Below, piece after piece: positions 16,907 through 25,099 of a stretch of 64,000 bases of DNA (the first letter of the stretch is position 1; each line of letters begins with the position of its first letter). Origin of the DNA: Actinoplanes ianthinogenes (GTDB taxonomy: Bacteria > Actinomycetota > Actinomycetes > Mycobacteriales > Micromonosporaceae); NCBI RefSeq assembly GCF_018324205.1, contig NZ_AP023356.1, positions 5,314,001-5,378,000 of the forward strand, written 5' to 3'. Position numbers and translations under genes: made by a program. Below the pieces are notes generated by a model. That model saw only the letters and a program-made list of their open reading frames with translations. It searched no databases and was not told where the DNA came from.

Positions 16907-17119
16907 ATGGCTGTGACCAGCACCTACACCGTCAAGGGCATGACCTGCTCGCACTGCGTCAACGCGGTGACCGAGGAGCTCGAGGGGCTTCCGGGCGTCG
17001 CCGGCGTGCAGGTCGACCTCGGCTCCGGTGCGGTGACGGTGACCAGCGAGGCGCCGCTCAGCCAGGATGCGGTCCGCGGGGCCGTCGACGAGGCCGGCTA
17101 CGAGCTCGCGGATGCCTGA
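16907..17119 (+). CDS. copZ: CopZ-like copper chaperone (HMA domain)
   Basis: 70 residues, a single heavy-metal-associated domain. The Cu(I)-binding motif is GMTCSHC (Cys14, Cys17), followed by the ferredoxin-like pattern VNAVTEELEGLPGV and AVDEAGYELA. It carries Cu(I) in the cytoplasm to an exporter or regulator. A Shine-Dalgarno-like AGAGCGAAAGG stands upstream. It overlaps the next gene by eight bases, so the two are cotranscribed and translationally coupled. Confidence 0.9.
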   Translation: MAVTSTYTVKGMTCSHCVNAVTEELEGLPGVAGVQVDLGSGAVTVTSEAPLSQDAVRGAVDEAGYELADA

Positions 17120-18212
17120 CCAGCCCCAGAAAGCCCAGCCCGCCGAAAGCAAGGCCGCCGAAAGCAAGGCCGTGGGAAGCGAGGCCGAGAGCAACGCCGA
17201 GGGCAAGGCCACCGAGAGCAAGGCCGTCAAGGCGGACAAAGCCGACGAGGCGAGCCCAAGCGGCAAGAAGCCCGGCAAATGGGCACTGGACGTCGACGTC
17301 AAACCGGACACCGGCGAACCCACCCGCAACGAAGGCTTCCGTTTCGCCGCCTTCGGCGCCCTGCTGATCGTCGTTCTCTTCGCCGGCTACGGCCTGGGCC
17401 GCCTGAACAACGGGACTCCCGCTCCGGCCGCCCAGACCCCCAGCGCCGCCCCCACCGCGATCAACGAGAACATGCCGCACACCCACGGCGCCACCGGAGC
17501 CGGCACCACCACGACCGCCGGCGCCGCGGTCGGCGGCCTCTCGCTGAGCTCCGACGGCCTCACCCTGCACCCGGCCGCCACCACGTTCCAGGCCGGAAAA
17601 CCCCAGCCTCTCCGCTTCACCGTCGACGCCACCGGCGGCGCCCCGGTCACGTCGTACGCGATAGTGCACGACAAGCCCCTGCACCTGATCGTCCTCCGCC
17701 GCGACCTCACCGGATTCCAGCACCTGCACCCGGAGATGGCCGCCGACGGCACGTGGAGCGTCGACCTGACCCTGCCCGCGCCCGGCGTCTACCGGATGAT
17801 CGCCGACTTCACCGCCCTGGTCGGCGGCCGCCAGATCGCCACCACGCTGGGCACCGACCTCATCGTGGCCGGCGACTACGTCCCGGTCCCGCTGCCCGCC
17901 CCGGAGCGGACCACCACCACCGGAGGGCTCACCGTGAGTTACGCCGGCACCCCCGGCACCCAGGCCGTCCAGCCGCTGCTGATGACGGTGACCGGCGGCG
18001 CCGTCGAGCCGTACCTGGGGGCGTACGGCCATCTCGTGGTGATGCGCCAGGGCGACCTGGCGTACGTGCACGTCCACCCCGAGCAGCAGCTGGTCGACGG
18101 CAAGGTGAAGTTCTGGATCACCGCGCCCAGCCCCGGCGACTACCGGATGTTCTTCGACTTCCAGGTCGCCGGGAAGGTGCACACCGCCGCGTGGACCCTG
18201 CGGGTCAGTTGA
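17112..18212 (+). CDS. membrane-anchored His-rich protein, probable copper handling
   Basis: 366 residues. A charged Lys/Glu/Ala-rich cytoplasmic N-terminus (1-70) is followed by one membrane helix (about 76-98) and an outer part. The outer part has HTHG near 123-126 and two similar beta domains, each carrying a His cluster: LHLIVLRRDLTGFQHLHPEM and HLVVMRQGDLAYVHVHPE. These H-x5-15-HxHP motifs look like metal sites. It is coupled to copZ by an eight-base overlap and lies downstream of csoR, so periplasm-side copper binding or delivery is a reasonable inference. It converges on the methyltransferase, overlapping it by eight bases. Confidence 0.72.
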   Translation: MPDQPQKAQPAESKAAESKAVGSEAESNAEGKATESKAVKADKADEASPSGKKPGKWALDVDVKPDTGEPTRNEGFRFAAFGALLIVVLFAGYGLGRLNNGTPAPAAQTPSAAPTAINENMPHTHGATGAGTTTTAGAAVGGLSLSSDGLTLHPAATTFQAGKPQPLRFTVDATGGAPVTSYAIVHDKPLHLIVLRRDLTGFQHLHPEMAADGTWSVDLTLPAPGVYRMIADFTALVGGRQIATTLGTDLIVAGDYVPVPLPAPERTTTTGGLTVSYAGTPGTQAVQPLLMTVTGGAVEPYLGAYGHLVVMRQGDLAYVHVHPEQQLVDGKVKFWITAPSPGDYRMFFDFQVAGKVHTAAWTLRVS

Positions 18213-19344
18213 GCATCACCGCGAGCGCCGGTTTCACCTGCCACTGATCGAGCAGCGCGTCGTACTCGGCGCGCTGCTCTCGCGTGGCCGGGGCGCCGGT
18301 CCGCCGGGCGCGGAGCAGCAGGTTCCGCGGGGTGTGCGCGGAGTCGATGAACTCCACCACGTCCACCCGGTAGCCGTTGAGCCGGAGCAGGCCGGCCCGC
18401 AGGGAGTCGGTGAGGACGTCCGCGAAGCGCTCCCGGAGGATCGCGTGCCGGGTGAACTCCCCGTACGGCGTGGGCGACGCGCCACCCTTGAGCTGCGCCG
18501 CGATGTCGTGGTGGCAGCACGGCGCGGCCAGCACCCAGCGCGCCTCCCACCGGACGGCACGGGCCAGCGCCTGGTCGGTGGCGGTGTCGCAGGCGTGCAG
18601 GGCGAGCACCAGGTCCGGCGTGAACGGCAGCTCGGCCGCCTCGATGGTGCCGGCCACGAAGGTGACCTCGGCGGAGCAACCCAGCCGCTCGGCGACGGCG
18701 CTGTTGCGTACCCTCTGGTCCTCGCGGACATCGACCCCGACGACCTGGACCGAGACGCCTCGCCCGGCCAGATAGCGGTAGGCGGCGAAGGTGAGATAAG
18801 CGTTCCCGCAGCCGAGATCGACGACGCGCAGCGGCGTCGGCAGCTCGTCGGGCAGCGTGGCGGCGAGGGCGCGCAGGAACGCGTCGATCTGCCGGCGTTT
18901 GGCGGCGTTGCCCCCGATCACGTCGAAGAGCGGGTCGCCCGGATCGAGCAGCCACTGCTTGGCCCGGTCGTGCTGCTGCGCGGCGGCCGGGGTGGTCACC
19001 GCGGCGGACCGGTGCACCTGGGCGTCACCCTTCTTGGTGATCCGCACCTGTACGGTGGCCGCGGCGGTCTCCACGTGCCAGTTCCCGAACGGCTCGGCGA
19101 GCAGCTCGTCGATCGCGGCGGCGGCCTCGGCGCCGGGCGCGATGTTGCGGGTGAAGGGGCGGGCGCCGTCGTCGGTGACGATCTGGAGCCGCGAGCCGCT
19201 CTTCAGGGTGACGGGGCGGATCTGGGCGCGGGTCACCGAGGGGGTCTGGCCGCGGCGTCGTCCGGCCGCGACGGCCCGGATCAGTCCGGGCGCGAGGAGG
19301 AGTTCGCGCACCTCGGCGAGCGCTTGGTCGAGCGGTTGTGGCAT
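18205..19344 (-). CDS. class I SAM-dependent methyltransferase
   Basis: 379 residues. The SAM-binding motif I is VVDLGCGNAYLTFAAY (about 174-189), followed by VVGVDVREDQ and LVLALHACDTATD. The PCCHHD motif in the last third resembles that of the GSTCD/METTL25 methyltransferase group. The N-terminal ~130 residues are extra and may bind RNA. I infer an RNA or protein target; the substrate is unknown. Its 3' end overlaps the convergent copper gene by eight bases. Confidence 0.8.
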   Translation of the reverse strand: MPQPLDQALAEVRELLLAPGLIRAVAAGRRRGQTPSVTRAQIRPVTLKSGSRLQIVTDDGARPFTRNIAPGAEAAAAIDELLAEPFGNWHVETAAATVQVRITKKGDAQVHRSAAVTTPAAAQQHDRAKQWLLDPGDPLFDVIGGNAAKRRQIDAFLRALAATLPDELPTPLRVVDLGCGNAYLTFAAYRYLAGRGVSVQVVGVDVREDQRVRNSAVAERLGCSAEVTFVAGTIEAAELPFTPDLVLALHACDTATDQALARAVRWEARWVLAAPCCHHDIAAQLKGGASPTPYGEFTRHAILRERFADVLTDSLRAGLLRLNGYRVDVVEFIDSAHTPRNLLLRARRTGAPATREQRAEYDALLDQWQVKPALAVMLN

Positions 19345-19405
19345 AACACCATTCTGCCCGCAGGTTGGGATGCCCCCGAGGGGTGTGCGGGACGCCCCGC
19401 CCCGC

Positions 19406-19411
19406 TAGGTT
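19406..19411 (+). promoter_or_regulatory. -10-like TAGGTT, leaderless start of heme oxygenase
   Basis: TAGGTT lies six bases before the ATG at 19418, without a Shine-Dalgarno sequence. Confidence 0.4.
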
Positions 19412-19417
19412 GGTCCG

Positions 19418-20077
19418 ATGTGGCATGCGGAGACCGGAGCGCCGGCCACCGGCCTGCTCTCGGCCCAGGTGCAGCAGATCCTCGCCGACATGTACACCGT
19501 CGCCCGGCACAGCCGCTTCGTCCGTGACCTGACCCTCGGCCGCCTGCCGATGGCGGCATATGCCGAGCTCACCGGGCAGCACTGGTTCGTCTACGAGTCG
19601 CTGGAGCTGGCCACCACCGCGATGGCCGACGACCCGGTGGCCGGCCGGTTCTGTTTCCCGGAGCTGTTCCGGATCCCGGCGCTCGAGTCCGACCTGCGGT
19701 TCCTGCACGGGCCACGCTGGCAGAGCCGGCTCGTCGCGCTGCCCGCGACCACGACGTACTGCACCCGGATCCGGTCGGCGGCGTTCGACCGCGCGACCGG
19801 TTACGTGGCCCACCACTGCACGCGTTACCTGCACGATCTCGACGGCGGGCAGTGGCTGGGCGCGGCGGTGCTGGAGGCGTTCCGGTTCCGCCGCCAGGGC
19901 TACCGCTTCTTCGTCTTCGAGGGCGTCGACCCCGAGCTGTTCCAGGCGCGTTATCGCACCCGCCTCGACCGGGTCCCGTGGAACCGCGCCGAGCAGGACG
20001 CCTTCCTCACCGAGGTGGCCGCCGCGGCCCAGCTCAACCTCGACCTGCTCACCGATCTCGAGAACCGCTGGACCTGA
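19418..20077 (+). CDS. heme oxygenase-like protein with Tyr at the proximal position
   Basis: 219 residues, the normal length for bacterial HmuO-type heme oxygenase. It matches HmuO along its length: SRFVRDLTLGRLP, FVYESLE, GYVAHHCTRYLHDLDGG and YRFFVFEGVDPELFQARYRTRLD. The distal Asp140 and the GG pair are kept. The proximal heme ligand in HmuO lies eight residues before the Phe of the AEHSTF motif; here that position is Tyr26 in MYTVARHSRF, not His. A nearby His31 is in a different register. It may bind heme through Tyr or have lost catalysis. A TenA-like enzyme was considered, but the distal-helix match favours heme oxygenase. Confidence 0.8.
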   Translation: MWHAETGAPATGLLSAQVQQILADMYTVARHSRFVRDLTLGRLPMAAYAELTGQHWFVYESLELATTAMADDPVAGRFCFPELFRIPALESDLRFLHGPRWQSRLVALPATTTYCTRIRSAAFDRATGYVAHHCTRYLHDLDGGQWLGAAVLEAFRFRRQGYRFFVFEGVDPELFQARYRTRLDRVPWNRAEQDAFLTEVAAAAQLNLDLLTDLENRWT

Positions 20078-20110
20078 CCGACCCAGGATCAAGACCGGCT
20101 TTGCGTACGC

Positions 20111-20137
20111 CGTGGGACCGCGTCCAGCGGTCCCACG
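20111..20137. terminator. bidirectional hairpin between heme oxygenase and DEAD-box helicase
   Basis: CGTGGGACCGC and GCGGTCCCACG form an 11-bp perfect stem with a 5-nt loop. It lies in the 72-base space between two convergent genes. There is no clear T tract on either strand. Confidence 0.75.
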
Positions 20138-20149
20138 CGCGAGCGGCGA

Positions 20150-21973
20150 TCAGGCCTCGGCGGTGGTGCCCACGCCGGCGTCGGAGCCACCGGTCATGCT
20201 CTCGGCCGGCTCACCGGCCTCGGCGGCCCGGCCGGTCGTCCGGCGACGGCGGCGACGCGGCTTGGCCTCGGCGTCCCCGTCGGCGGCCGGAGCAGCGGCA
20301 TCCGCGGCCGGGACGGTCAGCTCGGGGGAGCCGGATCCGGTGGCGTCCCCGGCGTTCTCCGAGGTGCCGGAGTCCGAGAAGGTGACCGTGGTGGCGGGGC
20401 TGCGCCGGCGCCGGGTCCGAGCCCGGGGAGCGGTCGCCTCCTCAGCGGTCGCCGACGAGGCATCCGTGGCAGCGGGCGCTTCGGGCGTACCGGAAACGTC
20501 GGCCTCCGGACCCTCGACGACCCGCCGCCGGCGCCGCTGCCGCTGGGGCCGCTCCGCGTCCTCGGACGAGGACGACGGCGAAGCCGAGTCACCCGGCGAA
20601 GCCGGAGCGGACCCGCCACGCGACCGCCCACCGCGGCCCGGGCGCTGCCGGCGACCCCGGCCACCGCCCCCGAGGTCCTCCTCGACCTCGGCGGAGAGCC
20701 CGGCCCGGTTCCGCTCCGCGGTCGGCAGGGTGCCCGAGACGTCGGCCGGAATGTCCAGGTCGACGTAGAGCGCCGGGCTGGTGTGGTAGGTCTCCGGGGG
20801 CTGCGGCATGGTCAGGCCGAGCGACTTGTCGATCAGCACCCAGCGCGGCATGTCCTCCCAGTCGACGAAGGTGACCGCGACACCGGTGGCGCCCGCGCGA
20901 CCGGTGCGGCCGATGCGGTGCGTGTAGGTCTCCGGGTCCTCCGGGCAGTCGTAGTTGATCACGTGGGTGACGCCCGAGACGTCCAGGCCACGGGCCGCCA
21001 CGTCGGTCGCCACGAGCACGTCGATCTTGCCGCTGCGGAACGCGCGCAGGGCACGCTCCCGGGCGCCCTGGCCCAGGTCACCGTGCACCGCGGCGACCGC
21101 GAAACCGCGGAAGTCGAGGTCCTCGGCGACCCGGTCGGCGGCCCGCTTGGTCCGCGTGAAGATCATCGTGAGGCCGCGGTCCTTGGCCTGCAGGATCCGC
21201 GCCACCATCTCGATCTTGTTGAGCGGGTGGGTGCGGTAGACCACCTGCTTGGTCAGCGGGTTCGGCCCGCTGTCGGTGGTGTGCCCGGCGTGGATGGTCA
21301 TCGGGTTGTGCAGGAACCGGCGGGACAGCGCCACGATCGGGTCCGGCATGGTGGCCGAGAACAGCATGGTCTGCCGCTGCTCCGGGAGCATCGCCAGGAT
21401 CTTCTCGACGTCGTCGAGGAACCCCAGGTCGAGCATCCGGTCGGCCTCGTCGAGGACCAGCGCGCGGACCGCGTTCAGCTTGAGCTGCTTCTGCTTCGCC
21501 AGGTCGAGCAGCCGGCCGGGGGTGCCGACCAGGATCTCGACGCCCTTCTTCAGGGTGTCGACCTGCGGCTCGTACGCCACGCCGCCGTAGATCGGCAGCA
21601 CCCGGACGCCGCGCGTGCTGCCTGCGGCGGCCAGGTCGCGGGCCACCTGCAGGCCCAGCTCACGGGTCGGGACGACGATCAGGGCCTGGGGGCGGCCGTC
21701 GGCGCCCTCGGACGGCGCGAGCACCCGCTCCAGCAGCGGCAGGCCGAAGCCGAGGGTCTTGCCGGTGCCGGTCGGCGCCTGGCCGATCAGGTCGGAGCCG
21801 CGCAGCGCGATCGGCAGCGCGTACTCCTGGATGGCGAAGGCGTGCGTGATGCCGGCCTTGGCCAGCGCCTCCACGGTCTCGGGGCGGACACCCAGCTCAG
21901 CGAAGGTGGGGCTGTCCGGGCGGACCGGGGCGCGATTCGTTACGGGGACTAGAGCCTGCTCATTGTCGGTCAT
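20150..21973 (-). CDS. rhlE: DEAD-box RNA helicase (RhlE-like)
   Basis: 607 residues. The helicase core (about 20-400) has the Q motif (FAELGVRPETVEALAKAG... AIQEYALP), Walker A APTGTGKT, VLDEADRML, SAT and HRIGRTGRAG. The last ~170 residues are low-complexity, rich in Arg, Gly, Ala, Ser and Glu, and end in RRRRRRT-type basic runs, a likely RNA-binding and condensate-forming tail. It remodels RNA with ATP, for example in ribosome assembly or decay. The gene order helicase, DUF3107, TetR matches the mycobacterial rhlE region. Confidence 0.9.
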   Translation of the reverse strand: MTDNEQALVPVTNRAPVRPDSPTFAELGVRPETVEALAKAGITHAFAIQEYALPIALRGSDLIGQAPTGTGKTLGFGLPLLERVLAPSEGADGRPQALIVVPTRELGLQVARDLAAAGSTRGVRVLPIYGGVAYEPQVDTLKKGVEILVGTPGRLLDLAKQKQLKLNAVRALVLDEADRMLDLGFLDDVEKILAMLPEQRQTMLFSATMPDPIVALSRRFLHNPMTIHAGHTTDSGPNPLTKQVVYRTHPLNKIEMVARILQAKDRGLTMIFTRTKRAADRVAEDLDFRGFAVAAVHGDLGQGARERALRAFRSGKIDVLVATDVAARGLDVSGVTHVINYDCPEDPETYTHRIGRTGRAGATGVAVTFVDWEDMPRWVLIDKSLGLTMPQPPETYHTSPALYVDLDIPADVSGTLPTAERNRAGLSAEVEEDLGGGGRGRRQRPGRGGRSRGGSAPASPGDSASPSSSSEDAERPQRQRRRRRVVEGPEADVSGTPEAPAATDASSATAEEATAPRARTRRRRSPATTVTFSDSGTSENAGDATGSGSPELTVPAADAAAPAADGDAEAKPRRRRRRTTGRAAEAGEPAESMTGGSDAGVGTTAEA

Positions 21974-22147
21974 GAAGTTTTACGGGTGCCCTCTCGTGGT
22001 GCGCCCGTTGAGTGTCTGGGGCGCGGTCTGGTTTGGCGCGGGCCGCACGCTCGAAAGCGGGCCACACGCAGGCCGTCGAACTTGACAGATCGACGGCGAC
22101 ACCAGCCAGTCTACCCGACCCAATAGCAGACGCACGCGAGAGCAGTT

Positions 22148-22183
22148 ACGGGAGGGAACGCTGCGACCAGCGCGCCCTCCCGT
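22148..22183 (-). terminator. hairpin downstream of the DUF3107 gene
   Basis: ACGGGAGGG and CCCTCCCGT arms enclose an inner CGCTG-cgac-CAGCG stem. It begins 8 bases past the end of the DUF3107 gene on the minus strand. No T tract follows. Confidence 0.55.
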
Positions 22184-22190
22184 TCCCTGA

Positions 22191-22415
22191 TTAACGGGTG
22201 GTGAAGCCGAACGGCCGGTGCGAGGCCTCGGCGATCTCCACGTAGGCCAGCTTGGCGACCGGGATGATCACCTTGCGACCTTTCTCATCCGTGAGCGAAA
22301 GGACGCCGTCCTTGGCCAGTGCCTCGGACACGGCCTGCTCGACCTCCGCCGGAGACTGGGCGCTTTCCAGCACGAGCTCACGCGGCGACTGTTGCACGCC
22401 GATCTTGACCTCCAC
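22191..22415 (-). CDS. DUF3107 family small protein
   Basis: 74 residues, starting MEVKIGVQQSPRELVLES. The family is conserved across actinobacteria (TB9.4/Rv3208A in M. tuberculosis) and has no established biochemical role. The GTG at 22415 is chosen because GAGGAGGA stands four bases upstream; the in-frame TTG at 22433 overlaps that site and is less likely. It lies between the helicase and a TetR regulator, the same neighbours as in mycobacteria. Confidence 0.85.
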   Translation of the reverse strand: MEVKIGVQQSPRELVLESAQSPAEVEQAVSEALAKDGVLSLTDEKGRKVIIPVAKLAYVEIAEASHRPFGFTTR

Positions 22416-22454
22416 GGAGTCCTCCTCTGTCAACCCGTGTACCGCTTGGAAAGG

Positions 22455-23114
22455 CTATCCGATTTCCGGTGCCGTTCCGGCCGTTGAACCGCCCTGCAGC
22501 GGGAAGCTCGCGATCCCGCGCCAGATCAGAGCGGCGACGAGGCTCTCGGCTTCAGCTTTGGGCGTAGGACGCCCGTTCGCCAGCCAGTACTGCGCGGCCG
22601 CACCGGAGGCGCCGGCGAGGCCGGAAGCGAGCAGCTTCGCCTGGTCCGGCCGGAGCCCGGTGTCCGAGATGATGGTCTCGGTCAGCGCCTCGATGCAGCC
22701 CTGCTCGACCCGCTCGACCCGCTGGCGCACCTGTGGATCGTTGCGCAGGTCGGACTCGAAGACGAGACGGAACGCCTCGCTCTCGTGGTCCATGAAGTCG
22801 AAATACGCCCGGACCGCGCCCTTGACGCGCTCCTTGTTGTCCGGGGTCGCCTCCAACGCGCCCCGGACCTTGGCGATTATCGCGTCGCAGTGCGTGTCCA
22901 GCAGGGCCAGGTACAGCTCCAGCTTGCCGGGGAAGTGCTGGTAGAGCACGGGCTTGGAAACACCCGCGCGTTCCGCGATGTCGTCCATCGCGGCGGCGTG
23001 GTAGCCGTGCGCGACGAAGATCTGCTGGGCGGCGGCCAGCAGTTGCTTGCGGCGTGCCGAACGTGGCAGCCGGGTGGGGCGAGTGGTCTGAGCCCCGCCG
23101 GACGCGGCGGTCAT
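22455..23114 (-). CDS. TetR-family transcriptional regulator
   Basis: 219 residues. The N-terminal helix-turn-helix (about 20-65) reads QQIFVAHGYHAAAMDDIAERAGVSKPVLYQHF, a close TetR signature. The all-helical C-terminal domain contains RAYFDFMDHESEAFRLVFESD, similar to the group with Rv3208 and fatty-acid-type TetR proteins. GGAGG stands nine bases before the ATG. It is divergent from the gene at 23273, and the 158-base space between them contains repeated TTGTCGCG and CTGCAAC elements that may be its operator. Confidence 0.88.
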   Translation of the reverse strand: MTAASGGAQTTRPTRLPRSARRKQLLAAAQQIFVAHGYHAAAMDDIAERAGVSKPVLYQHFPGKLELYLALLDTHCDAIIAKVRGALEATPDNKERVKGAVRAYFDFMDHESEAFRLVFESDLRNDPQVRQRVERVEQGCIEALTETIISDTGLRPDQAKLLASGLAGASGAAAQYWLANGRPTPKAEAESLVAALIWRGIASFPLQGGSTAGTAPEIG

Positions 23115-23272
23115 ATCTGGTGAACCTCCAGGGGGTCGGTCCCCGCGGTTTGTCGACGCGGATTGCCCGGATCGGCGCTTGTCGCGGTCGTGCGGGCAAT
23201 TGTCGCGACGCTGCAACTTATCGCCACTGCAACCACACGGTAGCCTCAGCGGGGGCGAGCGAGGAGCACGCG

Positions 23273-25099
23273 GTGGATGAATCAGGGCATTCCGGAGACA
23301 CCGGAGCCGCGGGTGGCGGCAACGGTGCCGACGCGTATGACCGCAATCGGATGAACGGCTGGGCGAACAGCGAAAGCCCGTGGTCGAACGCGGGTGCGGC
23401 GCTGGAACAGGAGGCGGACCTGCCGCCGTGGCGGCGTGGTCCGGCCGGTCGCCAGCCGCTCCCGGAGCACCCGTTCGGGCCCGCCCCCAGCTCGGCCGTG
23501 CCGGCGCAGGCACTGCCGCCCCCGGGGTTCGGGGACCTGTCGCAGCCCACCGAGATTCCCCCTTCCGGGAACACCGACATTCCGCCGTCGTGGCCCGGCG
23601 ATCGCAGCCGGCTTGCTGACATTCTCGGTCACCGGCCGCGTCCGGTCGATCCGGCGTCGCCCACGCCGTCCAGCGCGCCGCCGTTCCCCTATGAGGGTGA
23701 CCTCGACGATTCCTACCGCGTCGTCGCGCCACCCCCGGCGCAACGCGCCGCCGTGCCGCTGACCCGGCCCACCCCGCCGGGTCCGACCCAGGGAGATCCA
23801 CTGAGCCGTACCGACGCGCCGTCCGACCCGATCCGATCCCGGCACGCACTGCTCAACGACACGTTGGCGCAGGGGCTGCCCCGGGTGGAGCCCACCGCAC
23901 CGGTGGGCGACCAGCGATCGGTGGACAACGGGCCCCTGCCGGGCCTGCCGACGTACGATGCCAGCAGCTTCGCCCGCCGGGGCTACGAGCCCGCCCCCTC
24001 CTCCTACCTGTCCGACCCGACCGAGAGCCCGAGCTCCGCGCTGGACGAGCCGAGCGGAGCCCTGCCTCAGCGCGTCCCCGCCCAGCCGGACGTGCCGCGA
24101 GTTCCGGAGCCGCCGTCCGTGGAGCCATCGGCCGAGGCGCCTGCCCTGGCGCGCATCGCGACGCACCTGCGTCGCGGCGACGTGGTGCCCGCACAGGAGC
24201 GCCAGGAGGGCTTCGACGTGCAGGCCATCCTGGCCGCCGTGCGCGAGGTGGACGGGGTCCGCGACGCGTCGCTGCGAGCCACCCCGGCCGGTGCGCACAG
24301 CCTCCGGCTGGACCTGGCCGACGGCGCGGACGCCGCCGAGGTGAGCCGGCACGTGGCCCGCCTGCTCCAGGAGCGGATGGGCCTGGACGCGGCGATGCCC
24401 GGGACCCTGCCCACCGCCCCGCCCGTGCCGCAGCAGGTCCCGCGCCCGGCGCGCGCCGCGGTCAAGCCGGTCTCCGCGGCCCCGGTGTCGGCCGCGCCCG
24501 CTCCCGCCCCCGTTTCGGCGGCGCCGGTCACGCCGGTTACGCCGGTCGCGCCGGTGACCCCGCCGGCTCCGGTCACGCCGGCCCCGCTGACGACGTCGCC
24601 ACCCCCGCTGCCGCAGCGGCCCGAGCGGGTCGCCGCGGTCCGCCCGCGCGACCTCAACCAGCCCCGCCCGCTCGACCCGGGCGACCGCCCCGGCCCCCGC
24701 GTGCTGATCGAGAACGTGCACGTCAACACGTTCGGCGCGGACGCCACCGTCGAGGTGCGGCTGCGCGCCGGCGAGCGGACCGCCTCCGGCGTCGCCACCG
24801 GCCCGGCCGTCGACGGTTACCTGCTGCGCCTCTGCGCCACCGCCACCGCCGGCGCGGTCGACGAGCTGCTCGCCGCCTCGACCCACGCCGACGGGCCGGC
24901 CCGCTGCTTCGTCGAGCACGCCTCCGCCGTCTCGTTCGGCTCCACCCAGGTCGCCGTCGTCGTGCTGCTGCTCTCCTGCGGAGGCGGCTGGGTCGAGCAG
25001 CTCGCCGGCTCGGCCGTCGTCACGGGTGACGACCGGCACGCCATGGTGCGGGCCACATTGGCTGCCGTCAACCGGCGTGTCGAGGCACTGTTGGCTTGA
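23273..25099 (+). CDS. proline-rich protein with LeuA-dimerisation-like C-terminal domain
   Basis: 608 residues. The first ~300 are disordered, rich in Pro, Ser, Gly and Asp. A small alpha/beta region follows (about 320-365), with EVDGVRDASLRATPAGAHSLRLDLADG. After a Pro/Val/Thr linker with repeated PVTPVTPVAP, the last ~135 residues (VHVNTFGADATVEVRLRAGERTASG... VDGYLLRLCATATAGAVDELL) resemble the regulatory dimerisation domain of isopropylmalate synthase. No catalytic LeuA barrel is present. The GTG start has GAGGAG upstream. The gene overlaps the hydrolase start by one base, so they form one operon. Function unknown. Confidence 0.65.
   Translation: MDESGHSGDTGAAGGGNGADAYDRNRMNGWANSESPWSNAGAALEQEADLPPWRRGPAGRQPLPEHPFGPAPSSAVPAQALPPPGFGDLSQPTEIPPSGNTDIPPSWPGDRSRLADILGHRPRPVDPASPTPSSAPPFPYEGDLDDSYRVVAPPPAQRAAVPLTRPTPPGPTQGDPLSRTDAPSDPIRSRHALLNDTLAQGLPRVEPTAPVGDQRSVDNGPLPGLPTYDASSFARRGYEPAPSSYLSDPTESPSSALDEPSGALPQRVPAQPDVPRVPEPPSVEPSAEAPALARIATHLRRGDVVPAQERQEGFDVQAILAAVREVDGVRDASLRATPAGAHSLRLDLADGADAAEVSRHVARLLQERMGLDAAMPGTLPTAPPVPQQVPRPARAAVKPVSAAPVSAAPAPAPVSAAPVTPVTPVAPVTPPAPVTPAPLTTSPPPLPQRPERVAAVRPRDLNQPRPLDPGDRPGPRVLIENVHVNTFGADATVEVRLRAGERTASGVATGPAVDGYLLRLCATATAGAVDELLAASTHADGPARCFVEHASAVSFGSTQVAVVVLLLSCGGGWVEQLAGSAVVTGDDRHAMVRATLAAVNRRVEALLA

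Noticed and set aside
19418..20077. TenA/thiaminase-type enzyme
   Set aside because: The length and helical content fit, but the YLHDLDGG distal helix and the FVYESLE and FFVFEGV segments match heme oxygenase better, and the TenA active-site Cys is absent.
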